A stretch of 64,000 bases of DNA from Sorex araneus (Eukaryota > Chordata > Mammalia > Eulipotyphla > Soricidae): the NCBI RefSeq assembly GCF_027595985.1, contig NC_073302.1, positions 170,488,034-170,552,033 on the forward strand, read 5' to 3'. The position numbers and the translations under genes were made by a program. The stretch's first letter is position 1. Every line of letters starts with the position of its first letter. Below the pieces are notes generated by a model. That model was not told the DNA's origin and made no database searches. It worked only from the letters and a program-made list of their open reading frames with translations. This document shows positions 11,935-24,360 of this stretch, piece by piece.

Positions 11935-12442
11935 TCAGCCTTGACATATGAGTAGTGTCTGCTTTGCATGCTGCCAACCCAGGTTCAATTCCTGTCCCTG
12001 CATATGGTCCCGTGAGTCCCACCAGGAGTGATCCCTGAGCATAATAAAGCCAGGGATAAGCTGTGAACACAGCCATGTGTAGCCCAGAAACAAAATTTTT
12101 AAGACAATTATATGAGGGGCCAGAGAGATAGCACAGCAGATAAAAAGATTGCCTTGCATGAAGCTGACAAAAGTTCAACCTCTGGCACTCCATATGTATC
12201 CCAAAGTCCCAACAACAGTGGAATAATATAGCATTTGTATGGTATAAATGCATTTTTTTTGAAGAACTTTATATATAAGCTCATTTGCTTTTCTTTCTTT
12301 TTTTTGAGGGGGTGGGATGTCTTCAGGGCTATGAGCTCAGGGATCACTCCTGGTGGTGCTCGGGAAACCATAAGGGGATGGAACCCAGGTATGATGCATA
12401 CAAGGCAAGAACCCTGCCCACTGTACTGTCTCTCTGGTGACT
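11935..12442. mobile_element. three old SINEs (11935-12103 plus, 12116-12220 plus, 12290-12442 minus)
   Basis: A cluster of worn copies. The middle one keeps agagatagcacagcag and gccttgcatgaa but lacks its tail. Confidence 0.75.
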
Positions 12443-12444
12443 CA

Positions 12445-12590
12445 CTTGCTTCTTAACATAACCCTGTAGAAGGGCATTATTATAACCTTCAGAGTAAAGG
12501 AAAGAAAACTGAGGCTTTGCATGATTCATGACTTGTTCAAGATCAACAACACAGAAAGTGGCAAAGCTGGAATTCAGAAAGCTTTAAAGG
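12445..12590 (-). mobile_element. MIR fragment
   Basis: cataaccctgtagaaggg...aggaaagaaaactgaggc...agtggcaaagctggaattca is MIR complement. Confidence 0.8.
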
Positions 12591-13726
12591 GCACCACTAA
12601 TCACAATGCTATAAATAGTCTCTGTTTAGACTTAAAATTAAAAAAATAACACCTTATATTTGTCTGTATACTGCCATAGATAATATAATAGTTTTCCCAA
12701 GAATACTATCATTTTTTTCATTAAGAAAACTATATAATTTCAAAGAATATTTATATTTTTTAAGGCTAACTCTCTTCCCCTGTGATATTTTAGAGTTGCC
12801 ATAAATTTATGTCTCTATGTCAACTGCTGAGGATTGGAACTTTAATGTTTGAGTCTCCCCCAAAGACGAAGAAAGAAATGAAATGGATCTCAATTTGTTG
12901 ACAGACATTTAAAATATCCTACATATTAAAGTCTGATATTAGGAAAAAAAGAACTTGTTAATTTATTCCATTTATTTTCTCAACTCATACATATATTTGG
13001 TTTCCCCTCATAGACTGCTATGCTTTGTACTAATAATTGTTAAGTTCTGATTATTTCATAGGCTAGAAAAATCAATATATAATGCTAAAGCTCAATAAGC
13101 ATACAAATTAACATATTCCAGGTATTAAAATCTCCTGTGACAAAATATAAAACACTTCAGTGTAACTCCTCTATTAGTAATTTATATATGTGAATGTATG
13201 AAGCAGGAATTGACAGTGTCAGCCAGAATACAGCACTGTAGCTTGACAAGAAAACAGAATTAATTGTCATATGTTTTACTTACCATAACTGACACTGCTT
13301 GCTTTATTTTTCAATGCACTTCTCTTTCTAGAAAATATTTTCATTTCATTAACTCTTTATAAAATCAATATGCAATCCTTGTCATATCTTGCACTAATAC
13401 ATTAAAACCAAGATAATTTGAAAGTGAATTTAACCTTTTATAGACTGTCACTTATATTTCCTATGATTTAAAAGTCATAGATTTAGATTTTGAATTAGAA
13501 CTAAATAATGTCACATACCATTGGGGTTAATGATTAACAAATATTCAAATTCAGTGAAAGCTTAATTTGGAGAGTAGTGCATTTATGATAATAAAAATTC
13601 AACTTATGGAACACTTTCAAATTTTTTTATGAACTATGTGTTAACAGGGAATAATCAGTTTAGGAGGTATTAATTACATCTAGTAATTATATAAGAATGC
13701 TTGAACTTAGCATGACATTTTAAATT

Positions 13727-13773
<47 letters not shown>

Positions 13774-13776
13774 TTG
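13727..13776. repeat. (ATTT)n microsatellite
   Basis: Twelve or so uninterrupted TTTA units at the tail side of an old SINE. Confidence 0.95.
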
Positions 13777-14390
13777 AGCATACAGGACTACACACAGTTG
13801 TATTGAGCGGGGGGTCTTCAGGATGGCACCTGGGAATACTCAGGGGTCCATTTGGTACCAAGGATGAAATGAGAATCTGCCACACGCAAGTAATGTGCCT
13901 TATTCCCTGATACAACCTTTCTGGCTTCAGCATGATCTTTGTAGTAAACAAGTGATACTAAAGGACTACTTTTTCCCTTCCCTTTCCTTTTTCTTTCTTT
14001 TATTTTTATTTTTTAATTATTATTATTTTTTTTTTAGTGCAGTGGGATGGAGAGGTACTTGCACCACACCCAGCAGTGCTGAGACTCTTGCTCTATGCTC
14101 AGGAGTGGCCCCTGGTGGTACTCAGGAGAACACAGCTCATCCTCAGGTGACAGGATCTAACTGCGAGGGGAATCACCTGCAAGGCAAGTTCCTTAACCCT
14201 AACATTACCTCTCTAGCAATATTTTTTGGCCACACTCAGCTGTGCTCAGGGACTACTCCTGACTCTGAGCTTAAAGGTCAATCCCAGCAGTGCTTGGGGA
14301 AATATAGGGGGCGCAGGGGACTGAATCAGGGTCCGCAGCATGCTATGATGCTAGGCTAGCACAACCCCTATGCTAGCTCTCTGCCCTGGG
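13775..14390 (-). mobile_element. three old SINEs (13775-13925, 14010-14215, 14217-14390)
   Basis: All are on the minus strand. The first follows an (ATTT)n tract that probably grew from its tail; the second has a long T/A-rich left edge. Confidence 0.72.
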
Positions 14391-14416
14391 ATTTGGAGTA
14401 GTTAAAATTCCTCCTT

Positions 14417-14490
14417 AAGGCTGGAAACATAGCTCATAGTGTTGGAACACGTATCTTGCATACACAAGGCCCCTAGTTCGATCTTCAGCA
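14417..14490 (+). mobile_element. short tRNA-Ala-like SINE head
   Basis: gctggaaacatagctcatag and ggcccctagttcgatcttcagca resemble a bare tRNA-Ala module. It directly precedes a composite SINE. Confidence 0.6.
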
Positions 14491-14496
14491 GTGCAT

Positions 14497-14728
14497 TCTG
14501 CCATAGCATAGTGGGTAGGGCGTTTGCCTTGCATGCGGCCCACCTGGGTTCAATTCCTCCGTCCCTCTCGGAGAGCCCGGCAAGCTACCAAGAGTATCCC
14601 GCCCTCATGGCAGAGCCTGGCAAGATCCGTGGTGTATTCAATATGCCAAAAACAGTAACAAGTCTCACAATGGAGATGTTACTAGTCAAGCAAATCGATG
14701 AACAGTGCGACAGTGCTACAGTATGGGT
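14497..14728 (+). mobile_element. composite SINE
   Basis: Plus-strand copy. Head gccatagcatagtgggtagg, box B ggttcaattcc, RTE middle from 14555, 3' block ending gcgacagtgctacagta. Confidence 0.87.
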
Positions 14729-15055
14729 CCCATTCAGCAATGTTCAGGGTTACTCCTGGCTCTGCACTCAGGAATTACTCTGGGTGGTGCTTGGGGACCA
14801 TATGGGGTGCCAGAGACTAAACACAGAGTGGGTCACATGCAAGGCAAGTCCCCTACCTGCTGTGTTATCTCTCCAGCCCTGAACTATCTTTTGTTGTTGC
14901 TGTTCGATTTTGTGCCATACCTGACAGTGCTCAGGGCTTACTTCTGTTGCTGTATTCAGTGACCATCCCTCAAGAGACTACATGAGGTATCTGGAAGTCA
15001 ACTGATTATTGTTTTCAAGGTAAGAGCTTTAGCCTTGTATGATCTCCACAGCTCC
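14726..15055 (-). mobile_element. two A-tailed SINEs (14726-14880, 14890-15055)
   Basis: Back-to-back minus copies. The first lies immediately against the composite SINE end, the second is much older. Confidence 0.8.
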
Positions 15056-15484
15056 TATTTAAAAAATTTATTTTAAAAACCTACTACTCCATTTTTAAGA
15101 ATATTGTGGAAAGTTAAGAAAACACATTTAGAGTTAGAAATTAGAATTTAACATGTAAGTTATCAAGTAAAATTTAATGTGATCACTTAAAACTCTAGCT
15201 CCTATCTACAAAAATGGTATTTAAAATAAAAATGGCCATTTAGAACCCATCTCAATTCTTTTAATTTAATCATGTGGTCTATTTCATTGATATTTAATCT
15301 TGTGATATTGTCATTGCTGTATACTTTTGCATTCCAGAGTTTAAATAACAGGATAATTTGCTGTTGGTTAAAACAAATTCACATGAAATGATCTGAAAAA
15401 TCTATTTAAAAAGCAATCAGTGAAAGTAAATATTGGGTTTCTTCAAGTTAAATCTGAAAATCCATCACTATACTTGCCTCTTAC

Positions 15485-15550
15485 TTTATTTGCTGCTTAA
15501 CATATCTCAACAGTAAGTGTATCATATCAACATAGTCATCATGATCCAAG
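15485..15550 (-). CDS. coding exon (66 nt) of unrecognised minus-strand gene
   Basis: The acceptor is cacactctctattatttgcag and the donor is caaataaa/gtaagagg. One completing base, 21 codons (LDHDDYVDMIHLLLRYVKQQI) and two leftover bases. The peptide looks like an amphipathic alpha helix. The exon is phase 2 to phase 2, so it could be skipped without a frameshift. Its two leftover bases plus the first base of the 2.8 kb exon make a K codon. Confidence 0.75.
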
Positions 15551-16089
15551 CTGCAAATAATAGAGAGTGTCAGTGTCAATTTTGCTTTCTCACACTTGCT
15601 TCCCTTCACTTCATCTGATTTTAATAATCCCTGTCAAACCACAAACAGTCCAAATTACCTTCATGACACAGAAGCTTTCAAGGAGCAGACAGAATCTCAA
15701 CTTTCATTTAGCAACTACAAAAGAAAGCTGTCCAGCTGGACAAATATTATTTCCATACTTGACAATCTCCACGGTTGAGCATGCATTATAATTTTAACTC
15801 AACCTGCCAGGAGTTTGATATGAGCTTCTTGTTTTGTGTAGATTGACTCACAGGATTATCAGACCAATGACCGTAATTGTGATGAAAGAAGCCAGTATTT
15901 TCCTATTAGAAGACAAATCATAGACCAAAACTGAGGAATTAAGTGTACATACAAGAGAAAACATGGAGGCATAAATTAGAGAAGGAAAACCACCTGAGGC
16001 AGGTGCTCTAATTACTAACTTAAGTCAAAACATAAAGACTACATTCTTGATGGAAGTTAAAAAAGCAACAGCTAAGAAGAAAAAGTAAG

Positions 16090-16375
16090 GCTATAGAGTA
16101 TAGACCAAACAAGATGGCCACGTAGTGCCTCTGTTGCAAACGACAACACCCAAAAGGAGAGAGAGAAGAAAAGGGAATGCCCTGCCACAGAGGTGGGGTG
16201 GGGTGGGGGGGATGCGGAGGGAGGGTGGGAGGGATACTGGGAACATTGGTGGAGGGGACTGGGCACTGGTGGTAGGATATAAACAATATGCAAACATGAA
16301 AGTTCATAAGTTTGTAACTTTAACTCACGGTGATTCACTAATAAAAAAATAATAAATAAAAAACACCAAAAAATT
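16090..16375 (+). mobile_element. L1 3' UTR fragment
   Basis: gaatgccctgccacagaggtgggg followed by a G-rich run and an aataaataaaaaa tail; no ORF2. Confidence 0.85.
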
Positions 16376-16467
16376 AAAATAAAATATTTGAAGCAGAAAT
16401 GCAAAGAGAAGGAGAGACAAAATTACAAAAAAGAAAAAGAAAAACTAAGGCTTAAAACTGTATGTAG

Positions 16468-16633
16468 AGAGGGGCGGGGAGAGATAGATCAGGGTTTAAG
16501 GTGTGTGACTTGCGTGTGACTAATTTGATCACACATGATCCCTCAAGCACTGCCAGAAGCCATCCTTTAGCACAGAACCCAGGAGTCAGCTTTGAGCACA
16601 GTTGTGTGTGGGCCACCCAAAAAACACAAAAAT
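16468..16633 (+). mobile_element. old A-tailed SINE
   Basis: Worn head (ggggagagatagatcagg); second half catgatccctcaagcactgcc; tail aaaaaacacaaaa. Confidence 0.75.
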
Positions 16634-17611
16634 TGTTTATTAATCTAGAGATACCACTGAGAAATAAGTTGAATGTAATCCAGAGCATTTTCAATTACTT
16701 TGGATCGGTTCAACTTTAAGGTCAAACAGTTCTTTGTGTCAAAATATAACTGATGTTCTTGACAAGATATTAATAAGTACACTCTACACTAATCAATGTA
16801 ACCTTCATTTACATTGTGAAGCTTCAAAATCATCAAAGTGAAAATGAACAATGATAATAAGCTTCTAAATTACTGTTAGAATAAAAGCTACAGAGGAAAA
16901 TGTTGGAGTTCAACATAAATTTAAAAGTTTTAAAAGACAGTATTTCTGGGAACACATATCTTTAAAACTAAGCCTGAAGATAGTTATTACAAAGATGCTA
17001 CTGCAAATGTCAGAATTCTTCCCGCCAGCCTGCTACACTGTAAAGCAACCCCAAGCTTCTCCGTCAAGGACCATGTACTGGCAATATAGAGCACTGCTCC
17101 TTCTTCAACTATAGTTTGGATACCATGACTCAGTTGTCCTTACCTGTGCATTTCCTATCTCTTTCCCTTGGTCCTCCAGAGAATTTTATCCACACCCATG
17201 ACTTCCTCGGCCACCTGGGCGCTGGAGCTCCTATTCTGACTATTCACCTCATGCTGCGTTATCTACCTGCATGTCCCACACAAGCCTCACACTCAGCAGG
17301 ACCCCAAACAATCTACTACCTTCTCACAAAACGCCTTACTTCTCTTTAGTTCCCTGGGAGAGTAAAGAGCACCTTTGTCAAACTGAGTACTAATGTCAGA
17401 AATGAGAGAGTCTTCCAGCACATTCCAGCATTCTCTTAGCCCAACTGCAACCCAGTGATCAGTCTGTCCTTACATTTGCACAGGAGCCTTCTGTCTCCTC
17501 TTGTCGCTTTTGTGTAGGTTCAAACTCCATCATATGAATTGGTGCAGCAGTAAATGAGATAATACCCTAATACCAGAAAGACATTTATAAAACAGAAAGA
17601 AATCTGTGCCA

Positions 17612-17740
17612 TTCTTGGTGGTGGAACATGTGCACTGGTGAAGGGATGGGCGTTTGATCATTGTATGACTGAGACTTAAGCCTGAAAGCTTTGTAACTTT
17701 TCATATGGTGATTCAATAAAAAATTTTAAAAAAAATATGT
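17612..17740 (+). mobile_element. L1 3' end fragment
   Basis: ggtggtggaacatgtgcactggtgaaggg to tcaataaaaaattttaaaaaaa; nearly the same as 43455-43585. Confidence 0.8.
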
Positions 17741-18619
17741 GCCAATAAAAAACATTTTAAGTCTAAGTGACAAGAGAAAAATATTAATTAAGAGAAAAGA
17801 AAGAATAATCACAAGAGGGGGTCAGTTTAAGAAGTTAGTTTATAAGGACAAATAATGCATTTGAAGTATAGAATTATAGTTATGCATGAGTCTAGTATAA
17901 TTCATTGGAGGAGAGAAATGGAATTTGGGAAGGGTAGGATAAAGGATGATTAATTTATCATACAATCCAAGATGTTCTGAATCAGAGTAAAAGACTAATG
18001 AAAGTAATTCCAATTTTTGAAATGTAAATCTGCAAACTATAAAGAGATATTATTTTATCTGTGTGCCTAAATAACAATTATATTTAAAAGCTACTTTCAA
18101 AAATATTCTTTAAAAAATTATATCTGTGCTCAACATAGTAAAACCTTTATATTACTTGGGTACTAAAAGTATATAAACTTGATTCTTGACACATTTTAAA
18201 ATTATTCATTAATTTTCTCAGTTGAACCAATGTTCATGGATTTTCCTGAAGAATGTATTTTTCAGATATGATTGTGCTATTTTTTTCAAACTGGGTGTAA
18301 ATAAAATTTAAATTGCTGACATTTTCATTTGACTCTCCTATATACTCTTCCTTAGCTGGTAATCTATCTGGTAACCTTAGTATATAGCATATTCTTCTAG
18401 TAGACAACATTTTCAAGTAGAATTGTAAACAATAAATTACATAAATGTTTTTGCACAAAAATCTTCACGTTTTTTGCTCAAGAATTTTAAACAAAAAATC
18501 TCTTTAAATTAACATTATTATTTAGAGCACTGCATTAAATTTTGATACTGCAAAGTTACTTTCCTAGTATAACTTCCTGACCACCATATAAATGTATCCA
18601 TTAAAAAAGAAGTTGCCTC

Positions 18620-19802
18620 CACAAAACTCATCAGATAAGGGGTTGATATCAATGGTATATAAAGCACTGGTTGAACTCTACAAGAAGAAAACATCCAACC
18701 CCATCAGAAAATGGGGTGAAGAAATGAACAGAAACTTTACCAAGGAAGAGATACGAATGGTCAAAAGGCACATGAAAAAGTGCTCTGCATCACTAATCAT
18801 CAGGGAGATGCAGATCAAAACAACCATGAGATACCACCTCACACCGCAGAGACTAGCACACATCCAAAAGAACAAAAGCAACCGCTGTTGGAGAGGATGT
18901 GGGGAGAAAGGGACCCTTCTACACTGCTGGTGGGAATGCCGACTGGTTCAGCCCTTTTGGAAAACAATATGGACTATTCTCAAAAAATTAGATATTGAGC
19001 TCCCATTTGACCCAGCAATACCACTGCTGGGAATATATCCCAGAGAAGCAAAAAAGTATAGTCGAAATAACATCTGCACTTACATGTTCATTGCAGCACT
19101 GTTTACAATAGCCAGAATCTGGAAAAAACCTGAGTGCCCTAGAACAGATGACTGGTTGAAGAAACTTTGATACATCTATACAATGGAATACTATGCAGCT
19201 GTTAGAAAAAAGGAGGTCATCAAATTTGCGTATAAGTGGTTCGGCATGGAAAGTATCATGCTAAGTGAAATGAGTCAGAAAGAGAAAGACAGACATAGAA
19301 AGATTGTACTCATCTGTGGAATATAGAATAACAGAGTAGGAGACTAACACCCAAGAATAGAAGAATAGTAGAAATAAGTACCAGGAGGTTGACTGCATGG
19401 CTTGGAAGCTGGCCTCACATTCTGGGGAGATGGCAACTCAGAGAAGGGATCACCAAGTATAATGAGGTTGGAGGCCATGCGGGGGAAGGGTGATGCAGTC
19501 TGAATGTGGTCTAGAGACTGAACACAGTGGTCACTCAACACCTCTATTGCGAACCACAACACCTAATGAGAGAGAGAGAACAAAAGGAAATGCCCTGCCA
19601 CAGTGGCAGGGTGGGGTGAGGGGGAGACGGGATTGGGGAGGGCAGGAGGGATGTTGGGTGTACCGGTGGTGGAGAATGGGCACTGGTGAAGGGATGGGTT
19701 CTCAAACTTTGTATGGGGGTAACATGAGCACAAAAATGTATAAATCTGTAACTGTACCCTCATGGTGATCCACTAATTAAAAATAAATAAATTTTAAAAA
19801 AA
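18620..19802 (+). mobile_element. 5'-truncated LINE-1 with target-site duplication
   Basis: TSD ttaaaaaaga(a)gttgcctc at 18601-18619 and 19803-19820. It carries the last about 180 ORF2 codons ([18 protein letters not shown] is recognisable near 18885-18940) with one TGA near 19168, then the 3' UTR. Confidence 0.94.
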
Positions 19803-20044
19803 TTAAAAAAGAGTTGCCTCAAGAGATTTTCCCTGAAATCCAGATGACTAAAAAAAAAAAAAAAAAAAAAAAGGAATATCACAGTTCAAATATATACATG
19901 TGAGATCTCCTTATTTAACTTATTGTTTCCTTTCTGATATCACATGGATACACTTCAATGTCTTACTATCCATAAGCTTTGTTTTGGATCATTGAAATTC
20001 CCTCAAAGCTATTTGTCTTCCAATTGTTGAACACTTTTGTTGGT

Positions 20045-20320
20045 GTTGTTTTGTTCTTGGGCCATACCCTGCCATGCTCAGGGCTTACTCCTGGCTCTGT
20101 GCTCAGGGTTTACTCCTGGCTCTGTGCTCAGGGCTTACTCCTGGCTTTGTGCTCAGGGCTTACTCCTGGCTCTGTGATCAGGGATTAGTCCTGGTTATGT
20201 GCTCAGGAATCACTCCTTTTTTTGTGCTCAGGGAATCACTCCCGGGAGACCATACTCTGCTCCTGGGATGGAACAACTGCTGGTTGCAAACGAAACATAT
20301 GTCTTAACCCCTATACTTTG
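20045..20320 (-). mobile_element. SINE enlarged by an internal tandem repeat
   Basis: A minus-strand SINE whose gctcagggcttactcctggctctgt segment has been amplified to about 6.8 copies, making it about 100 bp longer than its relatives. Confidence 0.8.
20076..20246. repeat. 25-bp minisatellite inside a SINE
   Basis: Exact 25-bp period: units start at 20076, 20101, 20126, 20151, 20176, 20201 and 20226 (partial). The first four differ by one or two bases; the later ones are more diverged. Relatives of this SINE carry one or two such units. Confidence 0.92.
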
Positions 20321-20499
20321 AATAAAGACAAAGATAGATTTTAAAAAATTGCCACATTGTCAGATTTAAAGAAAAGTTAGAGGACATTTTGACATGAATA
20401 TTTAGTACAATGGGAGGGCATTTATGTCAACTTGCAAGGTAAATCCTCAGCCTCAAACTTTAAGAGTACTTTTTCATTAAGTCATTGTGATGTACATAG

Positions 20500-20830
20500 C
20501 TATTCATAGTTGAGTTTAAGGCACAAAATGTTCCAGCACCAATCCCACCACCAGTGTCAGCTTCCCGCCACCAGTGTCTCCAGGCTTCCTCCTACCTCCC
20601 AGCCTGCCTCCTTAACAGGCACATTTTTAAGCTTGGTGGTTGTAGTTTGGGTCTCCTGCTTTCAGTGTAGGCGATTTGATTCTGTGGTTTGGATATAGAG
20701 CATCTCTCTACACCAATGATATATTCAAGGCCCTGGACACCTCTGCCCCATGATTTCCTCCTGGTCACCTCTTCTCATGACTCCCCTGGACTTCTTTCCT
20801 TCCCTGTCCTTTTCCTTAGATGCTCAAACA
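20500..20830 (-). mobile_element. L1 3' end
   Basis: caccaatcccaccaccagtg is the complement of the L1 3' UTR motif; the remainder is diverged. Confidence 0.65.
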
Positions 20831-21092
20831 CTTTTAAAATCCAAAAGAAAAAGCATATGCTACTATGTTTAAGTCAGTTTGGCTTACTAAGTATCAGTCT
20901 AATCATAAAATTATGGATTACTTATTGTGTAGACATAAAACAAATTTTTACTTTTGGAAACTTCATCTCCTATTTAGATTAGAAGAATTTGCATATACTT
21001 TGGATACAAATATAAATCACCATATATATCACAAAATATTCTAAAGGTTCTAAATTTATTAAAAATGTTTATGATCTTACATTCCACAACAC

Positions 21093-21241
21093 TTCCTTTC
21101 TTCCCTTCCTTTCCCTCCCCTCCCCTCCCCTCCCCTTTCCTTCCCTTCCCTCACCTCCCCACCCCTCCACTCCCCTCCCCTCCACTCTCCTCCCCTCCCC
21201 TCTCCTCTCCTCTCTTTTCTCTCTTTTCCTTTCCTTTTTTT
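21093..21241. repeat. long polypyrimidine tract
   Basis: About 150 bp almost wholly C/T on the plus strand, built from ctccc/ccttc units, with only four or five A interruptions. Confidence 0.95.
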
Positions 21242-21624
21242 GAGACAAGCAGGGCTCCCTAGTAATGTGAACTTGACAGTGCAGAGTCAGGCCCGGCAAT
21301 TCAGGAACACAGGAGCAATGCTTGGGGTACTAATACCAAATGATTTTACCACTAATGTTGAAATTTGTAACTCCATCTACAATTATATTCACAACAACGT
21401 CAAATGTTCTATGGAATGAACTTCTAAATGCTTTATTTTGAGTTAATGAATTAGATAGGAAACTTTTGGAATTGTTTTTTAAAATTATTGATTATAATTA
21501 TCAATTGATCAATTGTTAGAATTAATTTTTTATAGTTATTCAATGATGCTTAGGAAAAATCTTCACTGTTTTGCTATTGAAGTGCTTCTAATGGAGCCAA
21601 CATATATCTCAGCTATTATTTCAC

Positions 21625-21653
21625 CTTTCATACATGCATAAGAATACCTGAAA
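21625..21653 (-). CDS. micro-exon (29 nt)
   Basis: Flanked on the minus strand by a good acceptor (cacttaatttctcattttcag) and a weaker donor (gaaag/gtgaaa). Starting on a codon boundary it reads FQVFLCMYE and leaves two bases, completed to S by the next exon. This phase change (0 to 2) is exactly what is needed to connect the 32.3 and 15.5 kb exons. A second acceptor six bases in (tttcag) would shorten it by two codons without changing frame. Very short exons are easily false; the phase fit is the main support. Confidence 0.55.
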
Positions 21654-21950
21654 CTGAAAATGAGAAATTAAGTGAAAAGTCTTGCTTTACACATTGGTAT
21701 GTACTAAGTAATAAAATGTAATATTTTCGGGCACTGTGCATTAATGTGTTAATTACATACTACTGCTAATATTCATTGATGCATTGTTGCTTTTTAAAAA
21801 TCACTGCCCACAAAAAGCTATTACAGAATAAAAAACTGTCTCAACAAAATAGTAAATAAGCAGTTGTTGATTTACACATGGCAAAACACTTGAATCCATA
21901 TAATCCAGACTATATTCACCTGACAGCAAATTTAATAAAGGTTGGAAAAC

Positions 21951-22130
21951 AGGTTGGAGCCACAGTGCAGTGGGGAAGGCGCTTGCCTTGCACATGGCCA
22001 ACCTGGGTTGGATTCCTCGGCATTCCATATGGTGCCCAAATATCTCCAGGGGTAATTCTTGAGCGCAGAGCCAGGAGGAAGCCTTGAGCATCGCCAGGTG
22101 TGGCCCCAAACCAAAAACAAAAACAATACA
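21951..22130 (+). mobile_element. A-tailed SINE
   Basis: Complete; box B changed to ggttggattcc; tail caaaaacaaaaacaat. Confidence 0.87.
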
Positions 22131-22742
22131 ATGTTTTTAAAAAAGGTTGGGAAACATTGTGCAATGTGTGGGCAGAACCTGGGCCTGGCACAATGGGCTG
22201 GAATAGCAAGTGGTCAGCAGAGGTCCAGCACTGGATTCTGCTGACCCCACAGTCTCCAATGCCTACACACATTAGCTGTACCTAACTGCTCATGCCAGAG
22301 TACATTATCAGCAAGCACCTTGATACATGTGCTGTGCATTCATGCTTTCCTTGAAAAAGATGTGTTAGTTTGTATTACTTCTGGAAAAGAGAAATGGGTA
22401 ACCGCCAATTTAACCATATGCTAAAGTGAGAATTCTGTTCACTACAACTGGCATCTCACATAGCAGATAATGTCAAAATGTAGAAGTACAAATTGTAGGT
22501 CTACCTAAAGCTTCTGGTTTATTTATGTAAATAATTATTGAATTATATGACTTAATATTAAATGACTTAAATCCTATTAAGTCATCATTCAAAAATGAAA
22601 ATTCTGAGACAAACTATACATAAATTACTACAATGAGCATATCTCAATACTAATAAGATAAAGGACATAAACTGGGACTATCCTGGGAAAAATGGACATA
22701 TGATATGATGCTATTTAAGTGGTAACTTAAATAATGATACAT

Positions 22743-22862
22743 AGGGCCAGAGATACATCATGGGGTTATGGTACTTGCCTTGCATGTGGCTAAAACCAAA
22801 ACAGTGGTTTGCATTCTGGCACAACACTGGCTCCTCAAGCACTGATGAGAGTTGACCTCACA
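22743..22862 (+). mobile_element. old SINE, 3' truncated
   Basis: gggccagagatacatcatgggg and cttgccttgcatgtggc are clear; the end is degraded. Confidence 0.7.
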
Positions 22863-23409
22863 ACATATATATGTATATGACATGATTTTCTATAAAAATT
22901 ATAATCTAGTTCTTTATGGTATAACATGTAAATATTTCTAAAATATTCTTGTTTAATTTTAAAGAGTTAAGCTGTAGAGTATATTAACCTTTGTTACCTT
23001 TGGAAAAAAACAAACTCAAACCAACCATCCCCAAACTGAGGAATGATAAGCAGCAAATTATTAAAAGTGTCAACCTATGGGTGATAGAAAAGAAACAGGA
23101 TAGGAAAAGGGAACTTATGCTGTTACAATCTTCTGTTTTTGTTTGAACTCATCATAATCGAACAAGCTCTATTATTCATGCATAGCCAAAATAAAACATC
23201 TCTTTATTTAAGTAGTATAAGGTATTAGCTAATTGAATATTACTGGAGAGCAGTGGACAACTAACTACTGGACTCGCCCTTCGGCTTTCTACTGCTTGAG
23301 TTATACAATAGGTCACAGCAGAAAATAAGACTCTGGGGAAGTTTATGCAGTAAGAGCAAAATTATTACAAAAGAAATTTTAATCTGAATGACAATTTATG
23401 AAAATATTT

Positions 23410-24235
23410 TTAACATTAGAAATTGAGCTTCCGTTTGATCCAGCAATACCACTTCTGGGAATATATCCCAGAGAGGCAAAAAAGTATAGTCCAAATGACA
23501 TCTGCACTTGTATGTTCATCGCAGCACTGTTTACAATAGCCAGAATCTGGAAAAAACCCGAATGCCTGAGAACAGATAATTGGATAAAGAAACTTTGGTA
23601 CATATACACAATGGAATACTATGCAGTTGTTAGAAAAGATGAAGTCACAAACTTTGCATATAAGTGGATCAACACGGAAAGTATCATGCTAAGTGAAATG
23701 AGCCAGAAAGAGAGACAGGCATAAAAAGATTGCACTCATCTGTGGAATATAAAATAACAGAATGGAGACTAACACCCAAGAATAGTAGAAATCAGTACTA
23801 GGAGGTTTGTTCCACGGCTTGAAAGCTGGCCTCACCCTGGGGGAAAAGGAAGCTCAGATAGAGAAGGGAACACCAAGTAAAGTGTGGTTGGAGGACCTGC
23901 TCAGGATGGGAGATATGTGCTGAAAGTAGATTGTAGATCGAACACGAAGGCCACTCAATACCCCAATTGCAAACCACAACACCCAAAAGGAGAGAGAGAA
24001 CAAAAGGGAATGCCCTGCCACAGAGGCAGGGTAGGGTGGAGTGGGGGATGGGATGGGGGGATGGGAGGGATACTGGGATCATCTGAGGTGAAGAAAGGGC
24101 TGGTGGAGCGATGGGTACTCGAGCATTGTATGACTGAAACACAAGCATGAAAAAATGTAAATCTGTAACTGTACCCTCACGGTGATTCATTAATAAAGAA
24201 ATAATAAATTAAAAAATAGTAAAATAGTAAAAAAA
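23410..24235 (+). mobile_element. 5'-truncated LINE-1
   Basis: Starts at the [14 protein letters not shown] region; the 3' UTR holds a G-rich stretch (24032-24064). Slightly more diverged than the 18.6 and 40 kb copies. Confidence 0.92.
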
Positions 24236-24360
24236 ATGTTCTATTTGGTGGAGGAGTTTCTTAGAACAGATGTCTTCAAAACTTCGTATTTCCTGTCAGT
24301 GCATTTTGAAATACTCAAAAATGTTTATAGGAGATCTTATACTTAAGAATTAAAGACTTT

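Larger units (their letters stand above)
2918..15484 (-). other. intron (12.6 kb)
   Basis: Holds a truncated L1, composite and A-tailed SINEs, a rearranged RTE copy (8.05-8.85 kb), MIRs and simple repeats. Stretches at about 2.95-3.55, 4.1-4.45, 4.7-5.1, 9.1-10.15, 12.6-13.7 and 15.06-15.48 kb are AT-rich with nothing recognisable. Confidence 0.55.
15551..21624 (-). other. intron (6.1 kb)
   Basis: Contains L1 3' ends, a SINE with an internal minisatellite, and a long polypyrimidine tract. About 16.7-17.6 and 17.75-18.6 kb look unique. The plus-strand ORF-like stretch at 15545-15778 has no matching splice signals. Confidence 0.5.

Noticed and set aside
15545-15778. Plus-strand coding-like stretch ending ISILDNLHG
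   Set aside because: No acceptor or donor fits, it lies on the strand opposite the gene, and it abuts a genuine minus-strand exon whose complement raises ORF-likeness.
18234-18458. 74-codon minus-strand ORF as an extra exon
   Set aside because: No usable donor, poor acceptor, and it would break the phase between the 21.6 and 15.5 kb exons.
20045-20320. Leucine/alanine-rich repeat protein (GSVLRAYSWLCAQG repeats)
   Set aside because: Translation of a 25-bp minisatellite inside a SINE.
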